Shown: one piece after another, positions 26,537 to 35,178 of the stretch | Numbering within the stretch: the first letter of the stretch is position 1 | Layout of the letters: each line of letters begins with the position of its first letter | Origin: Haloarcula taiwanensis | GTDB taxonomy: Archaea; Halobacteriota; Halobacteria; Halobacteriales; Haloarculaceae | DNA length: 64,000 bases | NCBI GenBank assembly: GCA_002844335.1 | Contig: CP019155.1 | Coordinates: 1 to 64,000, forward strand | Direction: 5' to 3' | The notes under the pieces: generated by a model | Told to the model about the DNA's origin: nothing | Database searches by the model: none | Seen by the model: only the letters and a program-made list of their open reading frames with translations | Translations under genes and position numbers: made by a program

Positions 26537-27973
26537 CTATCGGCGCTGACTGGCGACCTGTGCCTTGAAGCCGTATCTGATGACGCCTTCCTGGGTGTAG
26601 ATGCGCCGCGTCGTCAGCACGACAGGGGTGCCGATTGTGACTTCCGCCCCCGCCTGAAGCACCTGTGCAGGGACACTCACGGTCTGTGCACCCGACGGGC
26701 TGTCGAGCGCGACGATAGCGCTATCGAACTGGCCGCTCTTGGACTGCTGAGCGACGAACTCCGGCGGGGCACCGCCCTGTTCGATGGTCGTTACTGCCTC
26801 GACTGTCCCTGTTCCGGGCAGTTCGACAGCCTCGAAATCACCGGTGCGCTCGTGACAGTCCGTACAGGCCCCGGTCGGCGGGAAGTTCAACGCACCACAC
26901 GCAGAACACCGGCCGGCGACGAGTCGGTGGCGTTGTGGGATCGTCCGTTGCCAGGACGGGACGCTAACGTAGGCTCCGCCGCCCTTTGGTTCGTCGCGTG
27001 TAATCTCGCCGCGCCGCCGGAGGTACTCGGCGTAGGACAGGGAGGCAGTCCCATCCAGTGCAGTTTCGACCGGAACGGGACCAGCAACGGCGAACAGCGT
27101 CGCGCTCGCGCCGCTTCCGTACGCGGCAATCAGCACGCGCTCGGCGTCGTCCGCAAATGCTGTTGCGGCCCCGAGAAACGCACTTGCCGCGCCGGTGTCC
27201 CCGAGCGTACTGACTGTGTCCGCGGCGGCGATTGTCTCTGCGTCAACCCCGAGCGCACCAGTCGCCCGATAGGGGAGTTTGCCGTCCGGAGACTGGACCG
27301 CTGCTGCATCAACTGTCTCCATCGACACGTCCAGTCTCTCTGCCGCACTGGAAAGCGTGGTCGTGAACGCGTCGCGGTCGTACTGCGTAACGCCCAGACC
27401 GGTCGTCCGGTCGTCGCCGCCCGTTCTGAAGCGCGTTCCGGGATAAGCCGCCGTATGTGACGCTCGCTCAATGACGCTTCCGGGACCGTCCTCGTCAACA
27501 ACGAGCGCAACACTGCCGGCACCGGCGGCGTGTTCGACCTCGCTGTCAGGGTCGCCCTGCGGACAGTCGCTGATGATGACGAGGCCGATACCGTCCCCGA
27601 ACGGCCCGCCGTCCATGGTTGCGTCCAGCGCCTGCGCACCGGCGTGCGTGGAGCCGGTCATGGTCTGCGTCTTTGCGCTGTCTGGGACGGTGAGAATACT
27701 GCAGAGTCGCGCCGCGAGGTCCTCTTCCGCCATCGGCGGTGTCGTTGTCGCGAAGGCCAAGTGCGCGACGTCCGTGCCGGACGCGTCGGCGGCAGTGAGC
27801 GCACGGCGGGCTGCTTCGACACCCATCGTGACCGCATCCTCGTCGGCGTCGGGAACCGCCTTCTCGTCGATCCCCGCTGCATCGAATCGGCCCCAGGCGG
27901 CTTCGAACTCCGCGGCGTCGATCCGTAGCCGAGGTGCGTACGCGCCGATGGCCGCGAGCCCTGAGACAGTCAT
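26537..27973 (-). CDS. HMG-CoA synthase-like protein fused to DUF35 (zinc ribbon/OB), catalytic residues missing
   Basis: A 478-residue fusion. Residues about 1-315 align with archaeal HMG-CoA synthase; residues about 340-475 are a DUF35 acyl-CoA-binding unit with a zinc ribbon (C356, C359, C370, C373) and an OB fold. The three residues HMG-CoA synthase needs are all changed: the glutamate of ATES is T77 in ATTT, the cysteine of ACxAGT is T109 in STHAG, and the histidine of FHxPNGK is Q227 in VQSPDGK. It therefore probably does not condense acetyl-CoA. Its start overlaps the thiolase stop (TGA/ATG, 4 bases), and in methanogens thiolase, HMG-CoA synthase and DUF35 form one complex. It may be a scaffold or CoA-ester channel for the thiolase. 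Confidence 0.85.
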   Translation of the reverse strand: MTVSGLAAIGAYAPRLRIDAAEFEAAWGRFDAAGIDEKAVPDADEDAVTMGVEAARRALTAADASGTDVAHLAFATTTPPMAEEDLAARLCSILTVPDSAKTQTMTGSTHAGAQALDATMDGGPFGDGIGLVIISDCPQGDPDSEVEHAAGAGSVALVVDEDGPGSVIERASHTAAYPGTRFRTGGDDRTTGLGVTQYDRDAFTTTLSSAAERLDVSMETVDAAAVQSPDGKLPYRATGALGVDAETIAAADTVSTLGDTGAASAFLGAATAFADDAERVLIAAYGSGASATLFAVAGPVPVETALDGTASLSYAEYLRRRGEITRDEPKGGGAYVSVPSWQRTIPQRHRLVAGRCSACGALNFPPTGACTDCHERTGDFEAVELPGTGTVEAVTTIEQGGAPPEFVAQQSKSGQFDSAIVALDSPSGAQTVSVPAQVLQAGAEVTIGTPVVLTTRRIYTQEGVIRYGFKAQVASQRR

Positions 27974-29142
27974 CGTGCAGCCTCCCGTTCGAGGATATGG
28001 ACAACTGCGCTGCCCCCGCTTCCACCCACGTTATGAGTCAGCCCGTACTTCGGGGCAGCTAGCTGCCGGTCTGCGGCGCTGCCGGTGAGCTGTTTGAACG
28101 CCTCGACGACCTGTCCGGCACCGGTTGCGCCGATAGGGTGGCCCTTCGATTTCAGACCGCCGGAGAGATTGACCGGTATCGCTCCGTCAGCGTCGGTCGT
28201 TCCCGCGTCGAGCAACTGCGGTGCCTCGCCACGGTCACAGAACCCGAGGTCCTCGTATGCAAGCAGTTCTGCGATTGTAAAGCAGTCGTGGACCTCCGCG
28301 AAATCGAGGTCCGCAGGGCTGACTCCGGCACGGTTGTATGCTGTGTCCGCGGCCTTCTTCGACGCGGAAATGCCGGTGTAGCTGTCTCGCTGGAAGAGAC
28401 CGACCCGGTCGCTGGCCGCCCCGACTCCAGCGACCCGGACCGGCTTGTCAGTGTACTGCTCGACGACATCCTCACTGGCGACGAGCGCGACCGCTGCGCC
28501 GTCAGAGGTCGGACAGCAGTGATAGAGGTTCAGCGGGTCTGCAACAACCGGGGCGTCGACGGCGTCTTCGAGGGAACACTCGAAGCCAAGGTGGGCCTTC
28601 GGGTTCTTCGCGCCGTTCCGGTGATTCTTGACTGCCACCATTGAAAGGTGTTCCTCGCTGGCCCCGTACTCTCGTAGATACGCGCTTGCCATCTGTGCGT
28701 AGACGCCGGAGAACGTCGTCCCGGTCAGCCGTTCCCACTCTGTTTCGCCGGAAACGCCGAGCCAGTACTTCGTCACGTCGCTACTCATATCCGTCATGAC
28801 TTCGACGCCGCCAGCCAGCGCCACGTCGGCCATCCCACTTTTGACCGCCTGAATTGCCTGTCGGACGGCATAGCCCGACGCGGCACAGGCGTTTTCAACG
28901 CGTACGCTGGGGACGCCGTGCAGCCCAGCGTGTTCGGTTGCTGCCGGGCCAGAGAGACCGAGTTGTCGACCGCCCACGCCGAGTGAGCCGACGACCGCTT
29001 CGTCTATTGCATCCGTGTCGATACCGTGGTCGACACTGTCGATGGCTTCGCTGACTGCGTGGTCGAACAGTGATCTGTAGCTCTCTTCGGGCATCGAGCC
29101 AAACGGCGTTTGCCCTGCGCCGATGAGATACGCGTCCCGCAT
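27970..29142 (-). CDS. SCP-x/Ltp-type thiolase
   Basis: A 390-residue thiolase-fold protein of the archaeal/SCP-x branch. The nucleophile C86 sits in VENACAASG; KGHPIGATGAG provides the conserved histidine, and a second motif LTHNVGGSGG ends the fold, where classic thiolases have a cysteine. This branch includes the acetoacetyl-CoA thiolase of the archaeal thiolase/HMGS/DUF35 complex and the steroid side-chain aldolase Ltp2, which needs a DUF35 partner. The downstream gene encodes exactly such a DUF35 (fused to an HMGS-like domain) with a 4-base overlap. Carbon-carbon cleavage of a 3-oxoacyl-CoA, or a retro-aldol step, is possible. Confidence 0.85.
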   Translation of the reverse strand: MRDAYLIGAGQTPFGSMPEESYRSLFDHAVSEAIDSVDHGIDTDAIDEAVVGSLGVGGRQLGLSGPAATEHAGLHGVPSVRVENACAASGYAVRQAIQAVKSGMADVALAGGVEVMTDMSSDVTKYWLGVSGETEWERLTGTTFSGVYAQMASAYLREYGASEEHLSMVAVKNHRNGAKNPKAHLGFECSLEDAVDAPVVADPLNLYHCCPTSDGAAVALVASEDVVEQYTDKPVRVAGVGAASDRVGLFQRDSYTGISASKKAADTAYNRAGVSPADLDFAEVHDCFTIAELLAYEDLGFCDRGEAPQLLDAGTTDADGAIPVNLSGGLKSKGHPIGATGAGQVVEAFKQLTGSAADRQLAAPKYGLTHNVGGSGGSAVVHILEREAAR

Positions 29143-29274
29143 ACATGGAACTCTGAGGGTACTGAAAAATAGCTTTGCATCACTCGTCGAGAGTCACACA
29201 CCACGCACGCTATTGGCAGCGGAGTGACCAATCCCAAACCATTTTATCACTCTTACCCCATTCTGTCACTGAAG

Positions 29275-30564
29275 ATGGTGTACAAGCCACTGGAGGCGTC
29301 TGGCCGTACAGAGCTGCGTGCGTTGCAAACTGACCGATTGAAAGAGACTGTCACACACGCCTATGAAAACGTCCCGTTTTACCGGGAAAAGCTCGATGAG
29401 GCGGGCGTCTCGCCCGAAGACATCCAGAGTATCGACGACATCACGAAGTTGCCGATGACGACGAAAGAGGATTTCCGCGACGAGTACCCCGACGGGCTCT
29501 TCGCCGTAGACGACGCGGACGTTGCACGTATCCACGCGTCGTCCGGGACGACCGGCAAACCCAAAATCGTCTCGTACACGGACGACGACCTCGACACCTG
29601 GAGCGAAGTCGTCGCACGGTCGTTGGCTGCGAGCGGGACCGAAGCAGGGGACACCGTCCAGAACGCCTACGGCTACGGATTGTTCACCGGCGGACTGGGG
29701 CTCCACTACGGAACTGAGGAACTGGGGGCCTCGGTTATTCCGATCGGGAGCGGCCAGACACAGCGACAGGTCGAGTTGATGACCGACTTGGAGAGCGATG
29801 TGTTCGCCTGCACCCCGTCGTATGCCCTCTATCTCGCCGAGACGGCCGAAGAGATGGGTCACGACCCCAGAGAGCTACCGATCTCGACGATTATCTTCGG
29901 AGCGGAACCGTGTACAGACCCGATGCGGGAGGAAATCGAGGCGCGGCTGGGTGTCGATGGCATCGATATTTATGGACTGTCCGAGATCATCGGTCCCGGC
30001 GTCTCGTGTGAATGCCACGAAGCGCAGGACGGGCTTCACATCTGGGAGGACCATTTCTACCCGGAGGTCATCGACCCACACACGAAAGAGCCGGTCGAGG
30101 AAGGCGAAGAGGGGGAACTCGTTCTCACAACGCTCACCAAGGAGGCGTTGCCGGTCTTCCGGTACCGGACCGGTGACCTCACGACGCTGAACTACGACGA
30201 GTGTGCGTGCGGCCGGACGATGGTACGGATGGACAACGTCACTGGCCGGACCGATGACCTCCTCATCATCCGTGGCGTCAACCTCTACCCTAGCGAAATC
30301 GAACACGCAGTACTAGATATCGACGGCGTCGCCCCGCACTACCGAATCGACCTCTACGAGGAGGACAACCTCGACGTGCTTGAACTCACCATCGAACGGA
30401 CTGCGGAGCAGGGGCCGGGCGACAAAGCGCTGGAAGATGAAATCATCGAACGTCTGGAAAACGTGCTCGCGTTCACCCCGGACGAACTCGAACTTGTCGC
30501 GCCCGGTAGCATCGAACGAACGCAGGTCGGGAAGGTGAAACGCGTTTACGACCACCGTGACTGA
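29275..30564 (+). CDS. paaK: Phenylacetate-CoA ligase
   Basis: A 429-residue AMP-forming ligase of the PaaK type, which activates phenylacetate with ATP and CoA in the cytoplasm. The P-loop SSGTTGKPK is at residues about 89-97; FGAEPCTDPMREEIE and the YGLSEIIGPGVSCEC segment form the AMP site; GRTDDLLIIRGVNLYPSEIE is the hinge to the C-terminal domain, and the terminal GKVKRV lysine motif is present. Length matches PaaK (about 430) better than longer acyl-CoA synthetases. ATG 29275 (MVYKPLEASG) is chosen over a GTG at 29224 because family homology starts there. It begins the phenylacetate block. Confidence 0.9.
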   Translation: MVYKPLEASGRTELRALQTDRLKETVTHAYENVPFYREKLDEAGVSPEDIQSIDDITKLPMTTKEDFRDEYPDGLFAVDDADVARIHASSGTTGKPKIVSYTDDDLDTWSEVVARSLAASGTEAGDTVQNAYGYGLFTGGLGLHYGTEELGASVIPIGSGQTQRQVELMTDLESDVFACTPSYALYLAETAEEMGHDPRELPISTIIFGAEPCTDPMREEIEARLGVDGIDIYGLSEIIGPGVSCECHEAQDGLHIWEDHFYPEVIDPHTKEPVEEGEEGELVLTTLTKEALPVFRYRTGDLTTLNYDECACGRTMVRMDNVTGRTDDLLIIRGVNLYPSEIEHAVLDIDGVAPHYRIDLYEEDNLDVLELTIERTAEQGPGDKALEDEIIERLENVLAFTPDELELVAPGSIERTQVGKVKRVYDHRD

Positions 30565-30567
30565 CTG

Positions 30568-30963
30568 TCAGGGCCGGTAGACTCGGCCGCGAAACGTCGC
30601 GATACGCTCGCCATCCTGTGCGGTCACCGTCACCTCGTACTCCGCGGTGCTGTCCGCAAGATGTGTCTCTTCAGCGACCGCAGACAGCGTCTCACCGGTG
30701 TCGATGGCGTCTAAATACGAGATGTTCGTCTCCAGGGCAACCGCAACCTCGCCGTGAGAGTTCGACGCCGCAGCGAACGCTGCATCGGCGAGTGAGTAAA
30801 TCGCCCCGCCGTGGGGTGTCCCATGAAAGTTCAGCAAGTCCTCGGTAATCGTCAACTCAGTCCGGGCGAACCCTGAATCGAGTTCGACCAGGTCGATGCC
30901 AAGGGTTTCACAGTACGCGTCCGATTCGATACGCTCTCTGACTTCGTCAGCGACGCCGGACAT
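30568..30963 (-). CDS. paaI: PaaI-family acyl-CoA thioesterase
   Basis: A 131-residue hotdog protein with the PaaI motif NFHGTPHGGAIYSLADAAFA (about residues 44-63). PaaI hydrolyses phenylacetyl-CoA derivatives, notably hydroxylated ones, and is thought to rescue CoA from dead-end ring products. It lies between paaK and the split paaZ genes, convergent with paaK with only three bases between the stops, which strongly supports a Paa role. It differs from the second hotdog gene at 5915-6304. Confidence 0.85.
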   Translation of the reverse strand: MSGVADEVRERIESDAYCETLGIDLVELDSGFARTELTITEDLLNFHGTPHGGAIYSLADAAFAAASNSHGEVAVALETNISYLDAIDTGETLSAVAEETHLADSTAEYEVTVTAQDGERIATFRGRVYRP

Positions 30964-31030
30964 ACAGCCTGTGGTTCCATCAGGAATAACAAATATATAC
31001 CGGTCACTGCTGGTGCTGTCAGCGGAGCGT

Positions 31031-31041
31031 AAAAATATAAA
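31031..31041 (+). promoter_or_regulatory. TATA box of the MaoC-type gene
   Basis: AAAAATATAAA ends 23 bases before the ATG at 31065, consistent with a leaderless transcript. It lies in the divergent gap with the paaI-like gene. Confidence 0.5.
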
Positions 31042-31064
31042 TGGCTGCTATCAGATGACAAACT

Positions 31065-31523
31065 ATGGCGTACAGCTACGAGCCACACCACTTCGAGGAC
31101 TTCGAAGAGGGGCAGGAGTTTATCAGTGTCGGCCGGACGGTTACCGAGTCCGATTTCGTCATGCACTCTGCCCTGTCAGGAGACTGGACTGAACTGCATA
31201 CGAACAAGGAATACGCGGAACAACAGGAGTTCGGTGAGCGGATCGCACACGGTCCGATGACGTTCGTGCAGGCGACTGGCTTCGTCTACCGGACGGGCAT
31301 CGTCGAACGGACCGCGTTCGCGTTTCTCGGAATGAACTACATGGACCTCCCGAACCCGGTCCATATCGGCGATACACTCCAACTGGAGATTGTCGTTGAC
31401 AACACCAAGGAGGTCGGGCGCGACGACGCCGGGTTAGTCGTTCTCGACACCGAAATGGAAAATCAGGACGGGACCGTCGTCTTCGAGGGCGATATGAAGT
31501 TCCTGATAAAGAAACGCGAGTAA
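31065..31523 (+). CDS. MaoC-family hydratase, possible oxepin-CoA hydrolase half of a split PaaZ
   Basis: A 152-residue hotdog hydratase of the MaoC type. The catalytic aspartate and histidine appear in SGDWTELHTNKEYA (about residues 38-51), followed by the conserved ERIAHGPMTF segment. In E. coli the PaaZ protein joins an aldehyde dehydrogenase to a MaoC-type ring-opening domain; here a MaoC gene and an aldehyde dehydrogenase gene lie 145 bases apart on one strand inside a paa cluster, so this is probably the separate ring-hydrolysing half, as in bacteria that use a stand-alone ECH enzyme. A generic (R)-enoyl-CoA hydratase is the alternative. Confidence 0.8.
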   Translation: MAYSYEPHHFEDFEEGQEFISVGRTVTESDFVMHSALSGDWTELHTNKEYAEQQEFGERIAHGPMTFVQATGFVYRTGIVERTAFAFLGMNYMDLPNPVHIGDTLQLEIVVDNTKEVGRDDAGLVVLDTEMENQDGTVVFEGDMKFLIKKRE

Positions 31524-31668
31524 ATCCACTGACGCGTCCGAAAGCTGCAGCTGTAGCGGATAGCACCGCAATGTTGCGGCTTGAAAGTCGCAGACCGCGC
31601 TCTCGTCAGCCAGACATTAATAATCAATAATAACAACTAAGACGCCGCGCACTCCCACTCTTATTGCA

Positions 31669-33120
31669 ATGGAGTACACCGGTCCGACAGACCTGTATAT
31701 CGGTGGCGAATGGCGAGAAGCGACCAACGGCGACAAGATTGAGACGGAGGACCCAGCAACTGAACAGACCTACGCATCGGTACAGCAGGCCGAGGCGGCC
31801 GATATCGACGATGCAGTACAGGCGGCACGGGCAGCCGTCGCAGACGGTTCCGAGTGGGCGACGATGGACCCGGGAACGCGTCGGGAGAAGCTCCATGCGA
31901 TGGCCGACGCCATCGAGGCGATGAAAGACGAACTGTCGATGGTTGAATCCCACGACAACGGGAAAACCCCCTTCGAAGCCGGGCTGGAAATCGACATGGT
32001 CGTCGATACGTTCCGCCATTACGCTGGGTGGACGGACAAGATACGCGGCGACGAGATTCCCGTCGAGAACGGCCGGCTCAACTACACTACCCGTGAACCA
32101 GTCGGCGTGACGGCACACATCGCGCCGTGGAACTATCCCTTCCAGCTCGCCGGCCGCGGACTAGCACCGGCGCTGGCGGCGGGAAACAGCGTTATCCTCA
32201 AGCCATCTGCTATGACGCCGCTTTCGGCGCTGTACTATGCGAAAGCCGCCGAAAAAGCGGGCCTGCCTGACGGCGTCGTCAACGTCGTTCCAGGGAAGGG
32301 GTCAGAGGCCGGCGACGCCCTCACCGGGCACGAGGGCGTCGATCACGTTACATTCACCGGGAGTACTGGCGTCGGAAAGACGGTCCAGCGTACTGCTGCG
32401 GATGCGGTCGCCGATGTGACGCTCGAACTCGGCGGAAAGGGTCCGGCAGTCGTGTTCCCCGACGCTGACCTCGATACCGCCGCCCGCGGCATCCAGTACG
32501 GAATCTTCATGAACGCCGGACAGATGTGCTGGGCGAACTCACGTATTGTCGTCCACGAAGACGTCTACGACGAGATGGTCTCCCGGATGGCTGAGATCGC
32601 CGAAAACATCCCGCTCGGCGGCGGTATCGACGACGATGGACAGATGGGACCAGTCGTCAGCGCGGGCCAGCAACAGGAGATCCTCGACTATATCGAGACC
32701 GGGAAAGAAGAGGGGGCGACTGTCGCGGCCGGCGGTGGCGTCCCTGCTGACAGAGACACCGGTCACTTCGTCGAGCCGACAGTCTTTGCCGACGTGGACA
32801 ACGAGATGACGATTGCACGGGAGGAAATCTTCGGTCCCGTGCTTACCGCAATCGAAGTGAGCGACGAGGAAGAAGCGATTGCGGTCGCAAACGACTCACC
32901 GTTTGGCCTCACCGCCTGTGTCTGGACGAACGACCTGACTCGCGCTCACACCGTCACAGACAGACTAGACTACGGGATGGTGATGGTCAACGAGACGCCC
33001 AACACGTGGCCACAGACGCCCTTCGGCGGCACGAAACAGAGTGGCCACGGCCGCGCACAGGGCGAGCAGGCCATCGAGGCCTACACCGAGGTGAAAAACG
33101 TCCACATCAACCTCGGCTGA
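31669..33120 (+). CDS. Aldehyde dehydrogenase, possible dehydrogenase half of a split PaaZ
   Basis: A 483-residue NAD(P)-dependent aldehyde dehydrogenase with the cofactor segment APWNYPFQLAGRGLAPALAA, glutamate in LELGGKGPA and nucleophilic cysteine in NAGQMCWANS (about residue 285). By sequence alone it also resembles betaine-, phenylacetaldehyde- and other semialdehyde dehydrogenases. Context favours oxidation of 3-oxo-5,6-dehydrosuberyl-CoA semialdehyde, the product of the ring-opening step, since a MaoC gene precedes it and paaABCD follow. The alternative is phenylacetaldehyde to phenylacetate, which would also feed PaaK. ATG at 31669 begins the conserved N-terminus. Confidence 0.85.
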   Translation: MEYTGPTDLYIGGEWREATNGDKIETEDPATEQTYASVQQAEAADIDDAVQAARAAVADGSEWATMDPGTRREKLHAMADAIEAMKDELSMVESHDNGKTPFEAGLEIDMVVDTFRHYAGWTDKIRGDEIPVENGRLNYTTREPVGVTAHIAPWNYPFQLAGRGLAPALAAGNSVILKPSAMTPLSALYYAKAAEKAGLPDGVVNVVPGKGSEAGDALTGHEGVDHVTFTGSTGVGKTVQRTAADAVADVTLELGGKGPAVVFPDADLDTAARGIQYGIFMNAGQMCWANSRIVVHEDVYDEMVSRMAEIAENIPLGGGIDDDGQMGPVVSAGQQQEILDYIETGKEEGATVAAGGGVPADRDTGHFVEPTVFADVDNEMTIAREEIFGPVLTAIEVSDEEEAIAVANDSPFGLTACVWTNDLTRAHTVTDRLDYGMVMVNETPNTWPQTPFGGTKQSGHGRAQGEQAIEAYTEVKNVHINLG

Positions 33121-33221
33121 GGGTCAAGTCGGCGGCAGACTCCAGCCACCGTCATCATTGGCACCACCGTTCTGTTTCGCAGTATCAAACTACGAAGGTA
33201 ATACTCGCAAGTAATAGCGGC

Positions 33222-33389
33222 TTACTCGAACTTCTTGAACTGCTGGAGGCACTCGTTACAGTAATGAATCGACTGACAGCGAGACGGTCCGCGTGGATGT
33301 TTTCGCTCAGTGTCAGTTGAGCTGCAGTACGGGCACTCAGCGCCCGTCTGTTCGCCGCTGGTCGTGACGCTGGGGTCGGGCTCGCTCAT
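33222..33389 (-). CDS. Small zinc-ribbon protein, detached C-terminal domain of PaaD
   Basis: A 55-residue protein not long enough for ordinary gene calling. It contains CPYCSSTDTE (C19, C22) and CNECLQQF (C44, C47), plus a further cysteine at residue 38 in SRCQSIHYC. Bacterial PaaD proteins end in a cysteine-rich zinc-ribbon domain of this type after their DUF59 domain. Here that domain is a separate gene whose ATG overlaps the stop of the DUF59 gene by 4 bases (33386-33389), so the two are made together. It probably binds zinc or takes part in assembling the iron centre of the epoxidase. Last gene of the paaABCD operon. Confidence 0.85.
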   Translation of the reverse strand: MSEPDPSVTTSGEQTGAECPYCSSTDTERKHPRGPSRCQSIHYCNECLQQFKKFE

Positions 33390-33820
33390 CCGTCGAAACT
33401 CATTCCGAAGTCCCGAAGCGCTTCTTTGCCCTGTTCGGTGACCAAGTCAATCGACCAGTCCGGGGCCCAGACCAGTCGGACCGACGCGGTCTCGATTCCG
33501 TCGACACTCTCGGCGGCTTCTTCGACCTCATCAAGGATGATCTCGCGTGCCGGACAGCCGCTGTATGTGAGTGTCATGTCGACCGTGACAGCACCATCGG
33601 ACACGTCAAGCCCATATATGAGGCCCAGATCGACGATGCTGACCGGCATCTCCGGGTCCTCGACCTGATACAGGGCCGCCCACACGTCGCGTTCGATGCC
33701 GTCGGCGTCCTCGCCTGTGGCCGGCACGTCGTCCGCTGCGTGGTCTTTGGTCTCGTAGTCGGTGTACGAACACGCGGTGGCGTCAGCGTCCGCGCGTGGC
33801 CGGTCGTAGTCGCTACTCAT
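33386..33820 (-). CDS. paaD: Phenylacetyl-CoA epoxidase subunit D, DUF59 part
   Basis: A 144-residue protein with a DUF59/MIP18 domain (residues about 45-144): DPEMPVSIVDLGLIYGLDV and the SGCPAREIILDEVEEA segment containing the reactive cysteine. PaaD is required for active PaaABC in bacteria and is believed to help mature the diiron or iron-sulfur centres. It lacks the usual C-terminal cysteine-rich part, which is the overlapping downstream gene. The start overlaps the end of paaC by 8 bases. Confidence 0.85.
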   Translation of the reverse strand: MSSDYDRPRADADATACSYTDYETKDHAADDVPATGEDADGIERDVWAALYQVEDPEMPVSIVDLGLIYGLDVSDGAVTVDMTLTYSGCPAREIILDEVEEAAESVDGIETASVRLVWAPDWSIDLVTEQGKEALRDFGMSFDG

Positions 33821-34646
33821 CGTCGGCCGCCATTATCAGCGTCGCTTTGTCGCGTCCCAGATTCCGGTAGCTGGACGTCATCTGTTCGTGCAGGTCGTGC
33901 CAGTGGTCAGTGTGTTCGTTGTCCCGGCCCGTCGGCGTTGCGGGGTCGGCATCGGTCGGCACGTCGAACCCGAGTTCGGTCAGGAACGGTTCGACGCGGG
34001 TCTCCCACTCGGTGCGCATCTCGTCGAGAGTCATCGTTCGGATGCCCAGCCGTTCGATGTCGGCTTCCACGTCACCGACGGGTTCGAACAGCGTGAGGGC
34101 GTACGGATAGAGGTCATCGATAGCCGCCTGAACGCGTTCGCTGGCTTCCTCGTCCAGTGCCATCCGGTTCAGCCAGCTTTCGGCGTGTTCGAGATGATAG
34201 CCTTCCTCGCCCTGAATGCGGCTCGTTCGGTTCCGGATTGTCTCGTACGATGAGTCCTCAAGCGCAGAGAGGCGGATATCCTCGGCCGCATCGTAGAGGT
34301 ACGCTCTGACGATGGCGCCGGCCCAGTCGCCTTCCGCAAACGGCAGCTCGACGAGCGTACTGTGCTGGAAGTCGCTGGGGTCGCTCTCGTAAATGAGCGA
34401 TTCCTCGGAGTAGCCGAGTTGCTGCACTGCATCATACCACAGTCGTGCGTGACCCAGTTCGTCCTGCGCGTTGTTCGAAATCGAGAGGTCCGATTCCAGT
34501 GTCGGCGCACGCACCTGCCAGAACGTGTAGCGTTCGGCCTGAATCAGCTCGTCGTCAGCAAGCCGGAGTAGCTGTGCCTCGACTGCACGCTGTTCGTCCT
34601 CGGACAGGTCAGCTGGACCGCCGAGGTCGGATTCCGTTGTTGCCAT
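33813..34646 (-). CDS. paaC: Phenylacetyl-CoA epoxidase subunit C (structural)
   Basis: A 277-residue ferritin-like protein. PaaC pairs with PaaA in the epoxidase core. DELGHAR near residue 62 and EEGYHLEHAESWL near residue 147 are the helix motifs that carry diiron ligands in PaaA; in PaaC they are kept partly but the protein is structural in bacteria. It overlaps paaB by one base and paaD by eight, in the bacterial order A-B-C-D. Length fits the family (about 250-280). Confidence 0.88.
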   Translation of the reverse strand: MATTESDLGGPADLSEDEQRAVEAQLLRLADDELIQAERYTFWQVRAPTLESDLSISNNAQDELGHARLWYDAVQQLGYSEESLIYESDPSDFQHSTLVELPFAEGDWAGAIVRAYLYDAAEDIRLSALEDSSYETIRNRTSRIQGEEGYHLEHAESWLNRMALDEEASERVQAAIDDLYPYALTLFEPVGDVEADIERLGIRTMTLDEMRTEWETRVEPFLTELGFDVPTDADPATPTGRDNEHTDHWHDLHEQMTSSYRNLGRDKATLIMAADDE

Positions 34647-35173
34647 TAGATCTCACCTCGCTGTTTCTCCGCTTCTATCTGCTCAGTCTCGGAGGCTTCG
34701 ACCTCCTCAGCGGCCGGATCGACGTTGTACGTCTGTGCGAACCGGTAGGACTTGTTGGTCGTCCCGCCGAAGCTCACGTCGTCCTCGGTGACTTCGCCGA
34801 TGTACTGGTGCTGGACGACCCAGAGACTGTTCGGGTCGTCGTCAGTGAACGCCGCAATCGCCGCCTGTTCTGCGTCGGCGGCGCTGGCAGCTTCGACATC
34901 ACCACAGTGCGTGTGATACCCACCAGGCTTGTCCTGCCGGAAGACGGCCCACGGTTTCTCGGCGCTGTCCTCGGTCTCGCCATGGCTCTCCGCCCCAGAG
35001 TCGACCTGCGTGATTTTCTCCTGCGGGGCAACCCAGAGCGCGTGGGTTGGTTTCCGGCGTCCGTGCTGGATGACGGCGAACTGCTTTGCCATCTCTCGGT
35101 CGGGTGCGTGGACATCTCGGCAGTGAACGAACGCCGCGTCCGGACTCTGTTGTCGGAATACTTCCCAGATCAT
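34646..35173 (-). CDS. paaB: Phenylacetyl-CoA epoxidase subunit B
   Basis: A 175-residue protein. The start is the PaaB fold (MIWEVFRQQSPDAAFVHCRDVHAPD), a short subunit that bridges PaaAC dimers in bacteria. The family is usually near 95 residues; here a further part (residues about 90-175, with FRQDKPGGYHTHCGDVEAASA) repeats features of the first half (FRQ-x-H-C-x-DV), so the protein looks like an internal duplication of PaaB. It sits between paaA (5-base gap) and paaC (1-base overlap). Confidence 0.85.
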   Translation of the reverse strand: MIWEVFRQQSPDAAFVHCRDVHAPDREMAKQFAVIQHGRRKPTHALWVAPQEKITQVDSGAESHGETEDSAEKPWAVFRQDKPGGYHTHCGDVEAASAADAEQAAIAAFTDDDPNSLWVVQHQYIGEVTEDDVSFGGTTNKSYRFAQTYNVDPAAEEVEASETEQIEAEKQRGEI

Positions 35174-35178
35174 TGTTC

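Noticed and set aside
33226-33240. GAAC-rich motif resembling the IclR palindrome
   Set aside because: Arms and spacing do not fit the 6-5-6 layout, and it lies inside the zinc-ribbon gene.
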